The notes: a model not told the origin generated them from the letters alone. Positions 35,558 to 45,661 are shown, counted from the stretch's first letter. The stretch is DNA of 64,000 nucleotides from an uncultured Bacilli bacterium (GCA_934131005.1 CAKOYV010000001.1:62001-126000); one strand, 5' to 3'. Made by a program: numbers and translations.

Positions 35558-37532
35558 TCAAGATTTAACAATAATATTACTACTACTAACTCCCGTAAAA
35601 TTCTTATCAAGTATCCAATTCTTCTCAACTTCAGACTTAACATAAATAGTAGGTGTTTTTTTAGTTTTTATAAAATCATTATATGAATTAACTGTATTAA
35701 AATCAAAACCTGTTAAATCTAAAACTAAATTATCACTTTCATACCCTGTTCCACTAAACATATATGTTACATCAGTAACATTTGAAGTATCAAACTTATC
35801 ATTCAATTTTAAAGAGAAATTTTCACTATTAAATCCTGTTTGGAAAAACATCCATCGCATTTTTGTGACATTAGAAGTATCAAATTTATCACCTAAATCA
35901 AAAGTAAAATTACGACTAGAATAACCAACTTCCTTAAACATATACTCCATATTTGTAACATTAGAGGTATCAAATTTATCTCCCAAATCAAGTGTAAAAT
36001 TAGAAGAATTTTTCCCAACATTTGCAAACATATTAGCCATATTTTTTACATTTGAAGTATTAAACTTATCTCCTAAATTTAGTTGAAAAACCTTACTATT
36101 AGTACCACAGCCGCTAAACATCCCCCACATATCAGTGACATTAGATGTATCAAACTTACTTCCTAAATCTAGAGAAAAAACTTCACTATTAGTACCACAA
36201 CCATTAAAAAAATAAAACATATTTATCACATTATGTGTATCAAATTTATCTCCCAAATTAAGAGTAAAATTTTTAGCATTATTCCCTGTTCCAGCAAACA
36301 TTCTCTCCATATTTGTTACACTAGATGTATCAAATCTATCACCCAAATCTAAAGTAAATACATCACTTACATTGCCAGTCGACCAAAACATCATATCCAT
36401 ATTTTTTACATTTTTAGTATTAAATTTATCACCTAAATCCAAAGTAAAAACAGAATCATTCTTACCAGTATTATAAAACATACCATTCATATAAATAACA
36501 TTTCTTGTATCAAACTTATTACCTAGATTAAGAACAAAAACTGAACTACTACTTCCTAATTCTCTAAACATATCTCTCATAGTTGTAGTTTGAATTGTAT
36601 TTAAATTATCAAAAGATATACTATCTACCTTTGTCATATTTTGAAAAAATTTAGATAAATCTTTAGCATATATTTCCTTCTTACTTCCTATATATAAATC
36701 ATAATATCCATCACTACTATTATTATTAAGCCATGCTACTATACTATTATCCCCTAACTCTGATGCATCCCACTGTACAACAGCATTACTTGTATCTATA
36801 TAATCAACAAATGAAACATTCTTAATCTTTTCTCTATATTCATCACTTCTAAAAGTATCAGCACTTATATTTTTCATATAATTAAACTCTCCAACCGTAG
36901 AAGTTACACCCGTTCCATTTGATGAAGAGAAATCAATCGTTGCATTATATTTTCCTGTATCTGGTTGATTTTTATCTACTTCATCTATCCAAATAACCAT
37001 ATAATAAGTCTTTGATGCTCCCTTTCTCAAAGTTAAATCACTATCAAATCTAGCATCATCTAAACTAGCATAATGACTACTATACTTACCATAAGTATTT
37101 TTATCTTGAATAAGTCGCCATTTCAAGTTTGGCATTTTATCTATATTTCCAAAAGTTATAGTACCATTTATTTTAACAGTAGCTGTCCCCGTATTAGTTA
37201 TTTTAATAGAGTAAACTTGACAAACCGTATTATTATTATCATCAACACAATTATAATTACTAGAAATGGCCGTTGCTAAGCCTTTTTCTAATTGAGGTAC
37301 TAAATACTCTTCATTATTTGGATGTTGATTAACAACCTCTAAAGATAAATCAGCCTCTCCAGCAGTACCGGCAATACTATTATTACTAGCTGTTAAGGCA
37401 TAATAAGCATACGTTCCACCAGTTATCAACAACGCATAACAAAATATCCCTATAATTATTAAGCTAACTCTCTTTAGTTTAAGACTTTTGACCCCCCCCC
37501 GAATTAACTTTTAGTTTATAATCATTCATCAT
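35558..37532 (-). CDS. BspA-like (DUF285) surface protein, phase OFF
   Basis: ATG 37532 (SD AGAGG) reads MMNDYKLKVNSGGGQKS and stops because the G9 tract plus one extra C puts the main frame out by one. Removing one G, or adding two, would give about 657 residues. The downstream frame is intact: SipW leader GGTYAYYALTASNNS, beta domain with CVDDNNNTVCQVYSIKI, about eleven 26-residue repeats (LDLGDKFDTSNVTNM..MF) and VKSEVEKNWILDKNF at the end. The first about 220 residues are almost identical to the copy at 16536-18146. Translation from a rare internal start cannot be excluded. Confidence 0.82.
37492..37500 (-). repeat. G9 homopolymer in coding strand (phase-variation tract)
   Basis: Nine G residues preceded by TTC on the coding strand. 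The twin gene has TT then G9, so this copy is one base longer and out of frame. Confidence 0.8.
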
Positions 37533-37623
37533 AAGTATACCTCTATTCCACTTATTTTCTTACCATAATAATACCACATTTTACCAAAAATTAAAAATGT
37601 ATTTCTCACTTTCTAAAAATAAA

Positions 37624-38829
37624 TTATTTCTTTTTCTTACGCTTTTTTTTCTTTCTACTCTTACTACTAGAAATCATTTTTAACGAAATAAGCATCAAAA
37701 TAATACTAATAGCAATAATACTATAAATAACTGGATGATAATATTTAAGATTTTCATTCAAATAAACATCATAACTAACTAAAAGCTTATCATTATATTT
37801 AACATCAACAACCCCTAATTTATCACCTTTCTTATTCTTATAATTAATCTCTTCAAGTCCCTTATAATCATAACTAAGATCATCAGTACTAATACTCTTT
37901 TTCAAATACTTACTAACATCCTTATCACTCTTAGCCTCATAAATTTTCTTCTTTCCCCATTTAACTTTAATTTTCTTAAGTAATTGCCCCTCTTTTATAA
38001 CTTTTTTATAACCATAATTTTTATCATAATAATTATATATTTCTAACGAATCACGAACAGCGTTTGATTTAACTGTAGGTGATGCCCCTAGAACCACTAA
38101 CATATAATTAACATCACTATAATTAGCAATCGATGCCAAACATAAACCAGCACCATCAGTAAATCCACTCTTAGCCCCTTTAATATTATCAACATTCATC
38201 GTTTTACCATAAGTAAGTAAAGTACTCTTTAAAGTCAAATTCAAACTAGCTATTTTATATCTTTTCGTTGTATAAACTTTCTTAAAAGTATCATTTTTTA
38301 AAGCATATGAAAGCAACTTACCTAAATCACTAGCCGTTGAATAATTATTCTTAGAATCCATTCCAATAGGATTATCAAATTCCGTATCCTTAAGTCCTAT
38401 CTTTTTAGCCTCTTCATTCATTAAACTAACAAACTTAGCCTTCCCCCCAAAAGCATTAATTGCAATAGCATTAACAGCATCAGCTCCACTAGGAAGAAGC
38501 ACCCCATACAAAAGATCCATAATACTAACCTTATCTCCAACCTTAAAACCTGCCTGAGCATAATCTTCTATTCCCTTAAGCGTCCTATTATCAATAACAA
38601 CCTGCTTATTCAAATCATCAGATTTCTCAATAGCAACAATTGCTGTCATAATCTTAGTTAAACTAGCAATCTCCACCTTTTCATTACTATTTTTCTCATA
38701 TATTACTTCATTATCATTCATGTTGTATAAAATAACATTCTTACTAGTAATATCAAAATCTTGAGCCCAAACATTACAACTACCAACAAAAAAAATAAAT
38801 AACATTAATAATATCTTATTCTTCTTCAT
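37624..38829 (-). CDS. dacA: D-alanyl-D-alanine carboxypeptidase (S11 family)
   Basis: 401 residues with a signal peptide (about 1-22). The penicillin-binding triad is SLTK (about 57), SGADAVN (about 114) and KSGFTDGAG (about 219). It trims the terminal D-Ala of peptidoglycan side chains. After a C-terminal domain there is a membrane anchor (about 365-385) and an extreme Lys/Arg tail (KSRKKKKRKKKK), an unusual cytoplasmic end. It shows the organism makes a cell wall. Confidence 0.93.
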   Translation of the reverse strand: MKKNKILLMLFIFFVGSCNVWAQDFDITSKNVILYNMNDNEVIYEKNSNEKVEIASLTKIMTAIVAIEKSDDLNKQVVIDNRTLKGIEDYAQAGFKVGDKVSIMDLLYGVLLPSGADAVNAIAINAFGGKAKFVSLMNEEAKKIGLKDTEFDNPIGMDSKNNYSTASDLGKLLSYALKNDTFKKVYTTKRYKIASLNLTLKSTLLTYGKTMNVDNIKGAKSGFTDGAGLCLASIANYSDVNYMLVVLGASPTVKSNAVRDSLEIYNYYDKNYGYKKVIKEGQLLKKIKVKWGKKKIYEAKSDKDVSKYLKKSISTDDLSYDYKGLEEINYKNKKGDKLGVVDVKYNDKLLVSYDVYLNENLKYYHPVIYSIIAISIILMLISLKMISSSKSRKKKKRKKKK

Positions 38830-38910
38830 ATAACCACTACCTTACTATTCCAATTAAGTATATCATGCTCTGAACAAGAAGTAAACCAAAGAACAACATT
38901 TACATAAGAA

Positions 38911-38940
38911 AAAAGCTACTAATCACACAATCAATTAGTA
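38911..38940 (-). terminator. Terminator after the glucosaminidase-like gene
   Basis: Minus strand TACTAAT / ATTAGTA stem with a 10-nt loop, followed by GCTTTTTTC, immediately past the stop. Confidence 0.65.
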
Positions 38941-38943
38941 ACT

Positions 38944-39648
38944 TTAACTATTACGTATTCTAGTAATATAATTATTAACATTATTTGCCCATGCTGGATT
39001 CTCAGCATATTTAGGATTCATCGTATCAGCAGTTGTTAAACCATAAGCAACATAGTTTCTAGATATATTATCAATAAATGCTCTAATTCCATCATCTAAT
39101 GTATTAAAATATCCATAACTACCGCATCCACTTCCCTTCATACCACCAACATTATTACAAGTTTTAATCAAATTACTACAATTATAATTACAACCTGTCT
39201 CCTCTAAAGAAATAGCTGCTGCCAAATAAGGATCAACATTTTTCTCTAAAGAATATGAAGCATACAAATATCCCTTATTACTAAGTTCATTTTTAAAAGA
39301 ACGATTAAGTTTACTAGCAAGTTCATCTAAAGTAAGTCCATCATAAACAACATTATCCTCATTCTTATCTTCATTATCAGTGGTAAGAGCATCATCATTA
39401 TTATTTGAATCATTATTATCATTATTTGTTGTATCATCATATATTTCACTTTCTTTAATATCAACCTCTTCAGCCCCTACCTGCTCTTGAGTCTCTTCTT
39501 GATTATTAGATGCAGCCAAATTTGAGCCAACATTAACTTGTGTCTTTATCTCATCATCATCAACATTAAATAAATAAACCATTGCCAAACAACAAGATAC
39601 AAATACACAAAGACATGATAATAATAATCTTTTTCTAAAATTTAGCAT
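38944..39648 (-). CDS. Secreted glucosaminidase/lysozyme-like protein
   Basis: 234 residues from ATG 39648, which follows GGGGGGAG; the upstream start at 39675 is not preceded by an SD. A signal peptide or anchor (about 5-25) leads into a long Asn/Asp/Glu-rich linker (about 30-110) and a domain with DPYLAAAISLEETGC, NVGGMKGSGCGSYG and AWANNVNNYITRIR. The Glu in LEETG is placed like the catalytic acid of GH73-type glucosaminidases. Several Cys residues in the domain may form disulphides. It probably remodels peptidoglycan. Confidence 0.72.
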   Translation of the reverse strand: MLNFRKRLLLSCLCVFVSCCLAMVYLFNVDDDEIKTQVNVGSNLAASNNQEETQEQVGAEEVDIKESEIYDDTTNNDNNDSNNNDDALTTDNEDKNEDNVVYDGLTLDELASKLNRSFKNELSNKGYLYASYSLEKNVDPYLAAAISLEETGCNYNCSNLIKTCNNVGGMKGSGCGSYGYFNTLDDGIRAFIDNISRNYVAYGLTTADTMNPKYAENPAWANNVNNYITRIRNS

Positions 39649-39720
39649 TATTCTCCCCCCGAGATTTTTTTCCAAGTATCAAACCTAACAGATACCTGCA
39701 CTTGTAAACAAGTGATTGAT

Positions 39721-39749
39721 ATAATAACATAAACCTATATCTTTGTCAA
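39721..39749 (-). promoter_or_regulatory. Promoter of the glucosaminidase-like gene
   Basis: Minus strand TTGACA, 17-bp spacer, TATTAT. The leader contains an inverted repeat CACTTGTTTACAAGTG (39699-39714). Confidence 0.75.
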
Positions 39750-39751
39750 AT

Positions 39752-39780
39752 TTGAAAGAATTTTGATAATATGTTACAAT
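39752..39780 (+). promoter_or_regulatory. Promoter of the radical SAM gene
   Basis: TTGAAA, 17-bp spacer, TACAAT. The leader to ATG 39797 is only about 10 nt with GGTG as a weak SD. The region is divergent from the other promoter at 39721-39749. Confidence 0.65.
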
Positions 39781-39796
39781 ACCAACTGGTGATTAT

Positions 39797-40738
39797 ATGT
39801 TCAAATATACTTTAGATAATAAAAGATATCACACCCTAAACTATCACGTTAAAACCAAGTATAACTGTAAAGTTGTTAAAGTAAGCATCAATGCAGGTTT
39901 CTCTTGCCCCAATATAGATGGACGCGTAGGATATGGTGGTTGCATTTACTGTTCAAAATCCGGCAGTGGCGAATTTGGTGGAAATGTCACTAAACCACTA
40001 CCAGAACAATTTAACGATATCAAAAATAAAATTAGTAAAAAATGGCCAAACAGCAAATACATAGCTTATTTCCAGGCTCATACAAACACCTACGCCCCCG
40101 TTAGCGTACTAAAAGAAAAGTACGAAAGTGTTCTAAAACTAAAAGATGTAATTGGCATTGCTATAGCAACAAGATGCGATGCTATCAGTGATGAATGCCT
40201 AGATTATTTAACAGAACTAAACAAAAAGACTAATCTCACAATTGAACTAGGCCTTCAAACCATTCACCCAAAAACTTCAAAATTAATAAATAGATGCCAT
40301 GATTTAAAACAATTTGAATCTATGTACTATAAATTAAAAGAAAGAAATATTGAAATTGTAGTTCACATCATCAACGGCCTTCCCTACGAAAATAAAAAAA
40401 TGATGCTCGAAACTGCCAAATATCTAAACAAATTAAAAGTAGATGGTATTAAAATTCATATGCTAAACATTACCAAAAACACAGCCTTAGAAAAATTATA
40501 CGAAAAAGAAAAATTCCATATTTTAACCAAAGAAGAATACATAGATATTACCATTTGCCAACTAGAATTACTCAATCCCAAAATTGTAATCCATCGCATA
40601 ACCTCTGATCCTGACCCAGAACAATTAATTGCTCCATCTTGGCTTCTTAAAAAGTTTTGTCTTCTAAACGATATTGATAAAGAAATGAAAAAAAGAGACA
40701 CCTATCAAGGAATATCTCTTAAAAATACTGATAACTAA
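39797..40738 (+). CDS. TIGR01212-family radical SAM protein (YtqA/YhcC-like)
   Basis: 313 residues. CPNIDGRVGYGGCIYC (about 37-52) gives the Cys triplet CX11CX2C, which binds the 4Fe-4S cluster in this family, followed by QFNDIKNKI, AYFQAHTNTYA and GLQTIHPKTSKLINRCH. The family is conserved in bacteria but its substrate is unknown; tRNA or protein thiomodification has been suggested. It stands alone and is transcribed on the plus strand. Confidence 0.88.
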   Translation: MFKYTLDNKRYHTLNYHVKTKYNCKVVKVSINAGFSCPNIDGRVGYGGCIYCSKSGSGEFGGNVTKPLPEQFNDIKNKISKKWPNSKYIAYFQAHTNTYAPVSVLKEKYESVLKLKDVIGIAIATRCDAISDECLDYLTELNKKTNLTIELGLQTIHPKTSKLINRCHDLKQFESMYYKLKERNIEIVVHIINGLPYENKKMMLETAKYLNKLKVDGIKIHMLNITKNTALEKLYEKEKFHILTKEEYIDITICQLELLNPKIVIHRITSDPDPEQLIAPSWLLKKFCLLNDIDKEMKKRDTYQGISLKNTDN

Positions 40739-40752
40739 AAATCAGTTTTTTT
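40728..40752. terminator. Bidirectional terminator between convergent genes
   Basis: CTGAT and ATCAG pair over a 9-nt loop, followed by T7 on the plus strand. The upstream A-run provides Ts on the minus strand too. Confidence 0.7.
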
Positions 40753-40755
40753 ATT

Positions 40756-41490
40756 TTAATCAAATGTTGCTTTAATTTCATTACCCTCAGCCGTTACAAA
40801 CGTAGCTTCTCCATTAAATACATGTTCCATTCCCTGCATATAATCTTGAGAAGTACCATCATCATAAATCCATATCATAACATAAAAATCTCTACTAGTT
40901 GCCACTTCTAAACCACTCTTATCTGCACCACCAATTTGTTCATTAGAAACAAACAAACAATCATAATCATCTTTATGATTAAAACCACCTTCATTACCAT
41001 TTCTAGAACCAGTCTTAATCACTGCTCTCTCATCAAAACTATCATCCTTAAAATCGTCTGTCGTATACTTAGTTGTAAATATTTCCTTATCTTCCGATAC
41101 TTTTTTAGGATAAACTCTAGTAAATCTAGCCTCTACGCCATCCTTTGTCTCAAAAGTTATATAACCATCAACAAAAAACACATCATCTTCGCCACCACTA
41201 ACAGTAATTTTATATATTTGACATCCAGCATTGTTATTATCATCTAAACACAACTGTTCAGATGCATGTGGGGCTTCACTATTTTTCATTGGAACTAAAC
41301 CATTTATTATATCAGCCATTGTTACCCTTGAAATAGCCATACTAAAACTAGTTGTTTCACTTCGTCCTCTAACAGTATTTCCATCTTGACTACTAGCTGC
41401 AAAATAAGCAAATGTAGCCCCTATTATTATAATTGACAAAACCATACAACCAACAAACAAATAAAACATTTTCTTATTACTATTATTCAT
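40756..41490 (-). CDS. SipW-dependent secreted protein, divergent member of the array
   Basis: 244 residues. The leader has IIIGATFAYFAASSQDGN, a SipW/TasA-type site. The mature part has NGLVPMKNSE, CLDDNNNAGCQIYKITV and YITFETKDG, which match the four tandem paralogues upstream, but it lacks their central insert and the C-terminal VSATF..YTTVPS segment. Two Cys residues in the CLDDN..GCQ motif are conserved with the array and with the BspA-like proteins, suggesting a shared N-terminal beta domain. Last gene of the array. Confidence 0.78.
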   Translation of the reverse strand: MNNSNKKMFYLFVGCMVLSIIIIGATFAYFAASSQDGNTVRGRSETTSFSMAISRVTMADIINGLVPMKNSEAPHASEQLCLDDNNNAGCQIYKITVSGGEDDVFFVDGYITFETKDGVEARFTRVYPKKVSEDKEIFTTKYTTDDFKDDSFDERAVIKTGSRNGNEGGFNHKDDYDCLFVSNEQIGGADKSGLEVATSRDFYVMIWIYDDGTSQDYMQGMEHVFNGEATFVTAEGNEIKATFD

Positions 41491-41530
41491 AGCATCACCC
41501 TATTCTAAAAACATTATAACAAATAGGCAC

Positions 41531-41569
41531 TAAAAAAACAATACAAGACTTAATTTTTGTATTGTTTTT
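41531..41569 (-). terminator. Terminator between array members
   Basis: ACAATACAA / TTGTATTGT stem, followed on the minus strand by a T-rich run. Close relatives of this hairpin follow the genes at 42595 and 43614, so each paralogue is its own transcription unit. Confidence 0.65.
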
Positions 41570-41572
41570 AAA

Positions 41573-42514
41573 TTATTGACCAACTCTTTGATCAGATGGA
41601 ACAGTAGTATATCCACCAAATGTAGCACTTACCTCTCCACCTTGTGCAGAATTAAATGTTACAGTACCACTAAAGAAATTATTAGCAGCTGTACTACTAC
41701 CAGTAGTATCAATAGTTTGATTAGTACCAGTCTCATGTAACCATACAACTATATATAGAATACTAACATTTTTATTAGTAGTATCTCCTTGTGGCTTCAA
41801 ATATTGATTATATACTAAAGCATCTGCCATATCTTTAGCTCTATCATACTTACCACTAACATGCTTACTAGTTCTAATATAATTAGTACTAATAATTTGT
41901 CTACTATTACCAGCAAAAGCAGCATTATCTGTAACAGTATTCAAATATCCACCAGCAGTTGAATAAATTTTAGTCTTACTCATACCAGTAGCATCTGCTT
42001 TATTATCCAAATTAGCAAAAGTTTTTTCTGTATCAGCATTCAAAGCCGTCGTACCACCCGTAGAATAAGTATTACCAGTTTTAAATACTTGTGCCCATCT
42101 CATAGTAGTCTTAGCCGTTGTATCATCTGTTGAAGTACCTGTCTCAGTATTATTAGTCAAAGTAACATAACCATCCAAGAACATACTAGCACTTGATTCG
42201 TTAGTTAAAGTTATTTTATATATCTGACAAACTGAGTTTCCATTATCATCAACACACGCTTTAGAATGTTTAACTGCTTGTTCAACCATTGTATTAGACA
42301 TTGGTATTAAACCACCATTAGTCTGATCAGTACTCTCATCTCTTTCAACTTTCAATCCAAAGTTAATTGTAGCAGCATTACCCGTTAAAGTCGTTGTATT
42401 AGTTTGAGTTGCCATAAAGTATGCAAATGTTGCTCCTACAACTGCAACAACTAACGTAAGAATAGCTACAACTATATATATTATTCCTTTTCTATCTCTT
42501 CCATTATCACTCAT
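41573..42514 (-). CDS. SipW-dependent secreted array protein 4
   Basis: 313 residues from ATG 42514, placed after GGAGGATAGCA; an earlier ATG lacks the SD. Leader VAVVGATFAYFMATQTNT. The mature domain has GGLIPMSNTMVEQAV, CVDDNGNSVCQIYKITLTN, MFLDGYVTL, MRWAQVFKTG, a variable central loop and YIVVWLHETGTNQTID with HETGTNQ, ending VTFNSAQGGEVSATF. About 75% like its neighbours, with changes concentrated in the middle. Probably a surface protein or fibre subunit. Confidence 0.82.
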   Translation of the reverse strand: MSDNGRDRKGIIYIVVAILTLVVAVVGATFAYFMATQTNTTTLTGNAATINFGLKVERDESTDQTNGGLIPMSNTMVEQAVKHSKACVDDNGNSVCQIYKITLTNESSASMFLDGYVTLTNNTETGTSTDDTTAKTTMRWAQVFKTGNTYSTGGTTALNADTEKTFANLDNKADATGMSKTKIYSTAGGYLNTVTDNAAFAGNSRQIISTNYIRTSKHVSGKYDRAKDMADALVYNQYLKPQGDTTNKNVSILYIVVWLHETGTNQTIDTTGSSTAANNFFSGTVTFNSAQGGEVSATFGGYTTVPSDQRVGQ

Positions 42515-42594
42515 TGCTATCCTCCTTACCATGTATTAAGTATACCAAAAAAGCAAGAAAAAAACAACACAAAATTTGCATTGTTTAAATCAAT

Positions 42595-43530
42595 TTACTG
42601 TTGATCAGATGGAACAGTAGTATAACCACTAAATGTAGCACTTACCTCTCCACCTTGTGCTGAATTAAACGTTACAGTACCACTAAAGAAATTCTTAGCA
42701 GCCTCTTGATTACCAGTAGTATCAATAGTTTGATTAGTACCAGTCTCATGTAACCACACAACTATATATAATTCACTTTTATTCTTACCATCTTGGGTAT
42801 TAGTAGATTTTAAATATTGATCATACACTAAAGCATCAGCTAAATCACTCGTTCTATCATACTTACTATCCGGCTTATGTTGACTAGTCCTAATATAATT
42901 AGTACTAATTATATCTCTAGAATTACCAGCAAAATTAGCTGTATCTGTAACAGTATTTAAATAGCCATCACCACTTGCATAAATCATATTCTTACTCATT
43001 CCTGTAAGATCACTCTTATTATCCAAAGAATTTATTGTCTTCTCACTATCAGCATTCAAAGTTGTTGTACCACCAGTAGAATAAGTATTACCACTTTTAA
43101 ATACTTGTGCCCATCTCATAGTAGTACCAGCACTAGCTAAATCAGTAGATTTACCAGTCTCAGTTTTACTACTCAAAGTAACGTAACCATCCAAGAACAT
43201 ACTAGCACTTGATTGATTAGTTAAAGTAATTTTATATATTTGACAAACTGAGTTTCCATTATCATCCTTACAAGGCGTTTCTGCTGTTACAGCTTTCTCA
43301 ACCATTGTATTAGACATTGGAATTAAACCACCATTAGTCTGATCAGTAGTCTCAGCTCTCTCAACATCTAATCCAAAATTAATTGATGCCGCATTACCTG
43401 TAATTGTATCATCATTAGTTTGTGTTGCTGTAAAATATGCAAAAGTAGCTCCTATTATAGCAACTATTAATGTAGCAATTCCAATCACACCATAAAACAA
43501 ACCTTTTCCGTTATAATGATTACCATCCAT
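42595..43530 (-). CDS. SipW-dependent secreted array protein 3
   Basis: 311 residues, same plan as the other three. Leader LIVAIIGATFAYFTATQTND, conserved CKDDNGNSVCQIYKITLTN and LHETGTNQTID. The middle (about 125-235) differs in length and in Lys/Thr/Asp content: TSQHKPDSKYDRTSDL. SD GAGGATGAGAG precedes ATG 43530. A terminator stem (43574-43605) lies upstream, belonging to the next paralogue. Confidence 0.82.
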   Translation of the reverse strand: MDGNHYNGKGLFYGVIGIATLIVAIIGATFAYFTATQTNDDTITGNAASINFGLDVERAETTDQTNGGLIPMSNTMVEKAVTAETPCKDDNGNSVCQIYKITLTNQSSASMFLDGYVTLSSKTETGKSTDLASAGTTMRWAQVFKSGNTYSTGGTTTLNADSEKTINSLDNKSDLTGMSKNMIYASGDGYLNTVTDTANFAGNSRDIISTNYIRTSQHKPDSKYDRTSDLADALVYDQYLKSTNTQDGKNKSELYIVVWLHETGTNQTIDTTGNQEAAKNFFSGTVTFNSAQGGEVSATFSGYTTVPSDQQ

Positions 43531-43573
43531 TCTCTCATCCTCCTCTATTATGAAATAAGTATATCAAAAAAGG

Positions 43574-43605
43574 AAGAAAAAAACAATACAAAATTTGTAT
43601 TGTTT
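43574..43605 (-). terminator. Terminator between array members
   Basis: AACAATACAAA / TTTGTATTGTT stem with minimal loop, followed on the minus strand by TTTTTTTCTTCC. Confidence 0.7.
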
Positions 43606-43613
43606 AAATTAAT

Positions 43614-44573
43614 TTATTGTTGGTCAGATGGAACAGTAGTGTATCCATTGAATGTAGCACTAACCTCTCCGCCTTGTGCAGAGTTAAATGTTACAGTACC
43701 AGTAAAGAAATTCTTGGCAGCTTCTGCATTACCAGTAGTATCAATAGTTTGGTTAGTTCCTGTCTCATGTAACCATACAACTATATATAATTCATTTTTA
43801 TTCTTACCATCTTGAGTACTAGCAGATTTTAAATATTGGTCATATACTAAAGCATCTGATAAATCTCCTGTTCTAGTATATTTATTATTTCCTTCTCCAG
43901 CTTTTACATGCTTACTAGTTCTAATATAGTTCTTATTTATAACTTCTCTTTTATTTCCAGCAAAAGTAGTATTTTCACTATCAGTAACTGCACTTAAATA
44001 TTCTCCACCAGCTGAGTTATAAATATTTTTCTTATTCATACCAGTAGTATCAGTAGCATTATCAATATTAGCAATTTGAACTTCTGTATCAGCATTCAAA
44101 GTTGTTGTACCACCAGTAGAATAAGTTTCACCACTTTTAAATACTTGTGCCCATCTCATAGTAGTATTAGTAGCAGAAGTATCATCAGTAGAAGTTCCTG
44201 TAGCAGTTGCATTTGTCAAAGTTACATAACCATCCAAGAACATACTAGCAGTTGATTCATTAGTCAAAGTAATTTTATATATTTGACAAACTGAGTTTCC
44301 GTTATCATCCTTACAAGGAGTTGTAGCTGTTACAGCTTTCTCAACCATTGTATTAGACATTGGAATTAAACCACCATTAGTCTGGTCAGTAGTTTCAGCT
44401 CTTTCTACTTTTAAACCAAAGTTAATTGATGCAGCATTACCAGTAATAGTATTATCATTAGTTTGTGTAGCTGTAAAGTATGCAAAAGTAGCACCAATTA
44501 TAGCAACAACTAATGTAGCAACACCAATTACACCATAAAATATTCCTCTTCCTTTCTTATTTTCATTATTCAT
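43614..44573 (-). CDS. SipW-dependent secreted array protein 2
   Basis: 319 residues. Leader IIGATFAYFTATQTNDN. Conserved blocks as in the other members, with a longer central segment (KHVKAGEGNNKYTRTGDLSD). The start ATG 44573 lies 10 nt past GGAGG. The C-terminal HETGTNQTIDTTGNAEAAKNF and TVTFNSAQGGEVS motifs are shared. Very similar to member 3, with differences spread across the loop segments, consistent with duplication and gene conversion. Confidence 0.82.
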   Translation of the reverse strand: MNNENKKGRGIFYGVIGVATLVVAIIGATFAYFTATQTNDNTITGNAASINFGLKVERAETTDQTNGGLIPMSNTMVEKAVTATTPCKDDNGNSVCQIYKITLTNESTASMFLDGYVTLTNATATGTSTDDTSATNTTMRWAQVFKSGETYSTGGTTTLNADTEVQIANIDNATDTTGMNKKNIYNSAGGEYLSAVTDSENTTFAGNKREVINKNYIRTSKHVKAGEGNNKYTRTGDLSDALVYDQYLKSASTQDGKNKNELYIVVWLHETGTNQTIDTTGNAEAAKNFFTGTVTFNSAQGGEVSATFNGYTTVPSDQQ

Positions 44574-44719
44574 TATTATCTATCCTCCTTACTGTAACAA
44601 GTATAACAAATTTAATTTTAAAAGACAATATCTTTTTCACATTTTAAAAAAAAATTTATCTAAACATCAAAAAAGAATACATATTTCTATGTACACTTTT
44701 TATCATAAACTAAATATTA

Positions 44720-45661
44720 TTATTGTGTTCTTGAAGTATCAGATGGAACAGTAGTATAACCACTAAATGTAGCACTAACCTCTCCACCTTGCGCAGAGTT
44801 AAATGTTACAGTACCAGTGAAGAAGCCATCAGTTTGTCCACCTTCAGCAATTGTTTGGTTAGTACCAGTTTCATGTAACCATACAACTATATATAAATCA
44901 TTAGTATTAGCATTATCAGCAGAACCCTTTGCTTTCAAATATTGATCATATACTAAAGCATCTGATAAATCTTTAGTTCTATCATATGAAGCAGCAGTAT
45001 GTTTGCTAGTTCTAATATAGTTTTTATTGATTATAGTTCTATTATTACCAGCAAAAGCAGCCTCACCAGTAACAGCACTCAAATACCCATCACCAGTTCC
45101 ATAAATCTTATCTTTACTCATACCAGTACCATCAGCTTTATTATCAATATTATCAATTTGAACTTCTGTATCAGCCTTTAATGTTGTTGTACCACCAGTA
45201 GAATACTTACTACCGTCATAAAATACTTGTGCCCATCTCATAGTAGTAGGAGCAGAAGTATCATCAGTAGACGTACCAGTTGCACCAGCAACTGTATCTT
45301 TTAAAGTTACATAACCATCCAAGAACATACTAGCAGTTGATTCATTAGTCAAAGTAATTTTATATATTTGACAAACTGAGTTTCCGTTATCATCCTTACA
45401 AGGCGTTTCTGCTGTTACAGCTTTCTCAACCATTGTATTAGACATCGGAATTAAACCACCATTAGTCTGATCAGTAGTTTCTGCTCTAGCTACCTTTAAA
45501 CCAAAGTTAATTGATGCAGCATTACCAGTAATTGTATCCTCATTAGTTTGTGTTGCAGTAAAGTATGCAAAAGTAGCACCAATAATAGCAACAACTAATG
45601 TAGCAACACCAATTACACCATAAAATACTCCTCTTCCTTTCATTTTATTATCATTACTCAT
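44720..45661 (-). CDS. SipW-dependent secreted array protein 1
   Basis: 313 residues from ATG 45661; the alternative ATG at 45667 is closer to the SD, so the exact start is uncertain. Leader VVAIIGATFAYFTATQTNED. It has the conserved CKDDNGNSVCQIYKIT and HETGTNQTIAEGGQTDG motifs but a shorter C-terminal loop. It heads the array, and its upstream gap to the glycosyltransferase-like gene is about 60 nt. Confidence 0.82.
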   Translation of the reverse strand: MSNDNKMKGRGVFYGVIGVATLVVAIIGATFAYFTATQTNEDTITGNAASINFGLKVARAETTDQTNGGLIPMSNTMVEKAVTAETPCKDDNGNSVCQIYKITLTNESTASMFLDGYVTLKDTVAGATGTSTDDTSAPTTMRWAQVFYDGSKYSTGGTTTLKADTEVQIDNIDNKADGTGMSKDKIYGTGDGYLSAVTGEAAFAGNNRTIINKNYIRTSKHTAASYDRTKDLSDALVYDQYLKAKGSADNANTNDLYIVVWLHETGTNQTIAEGGQTDGFFTGTVTFNSAQGGEVSATFSGYTTVPSDTSRTQ

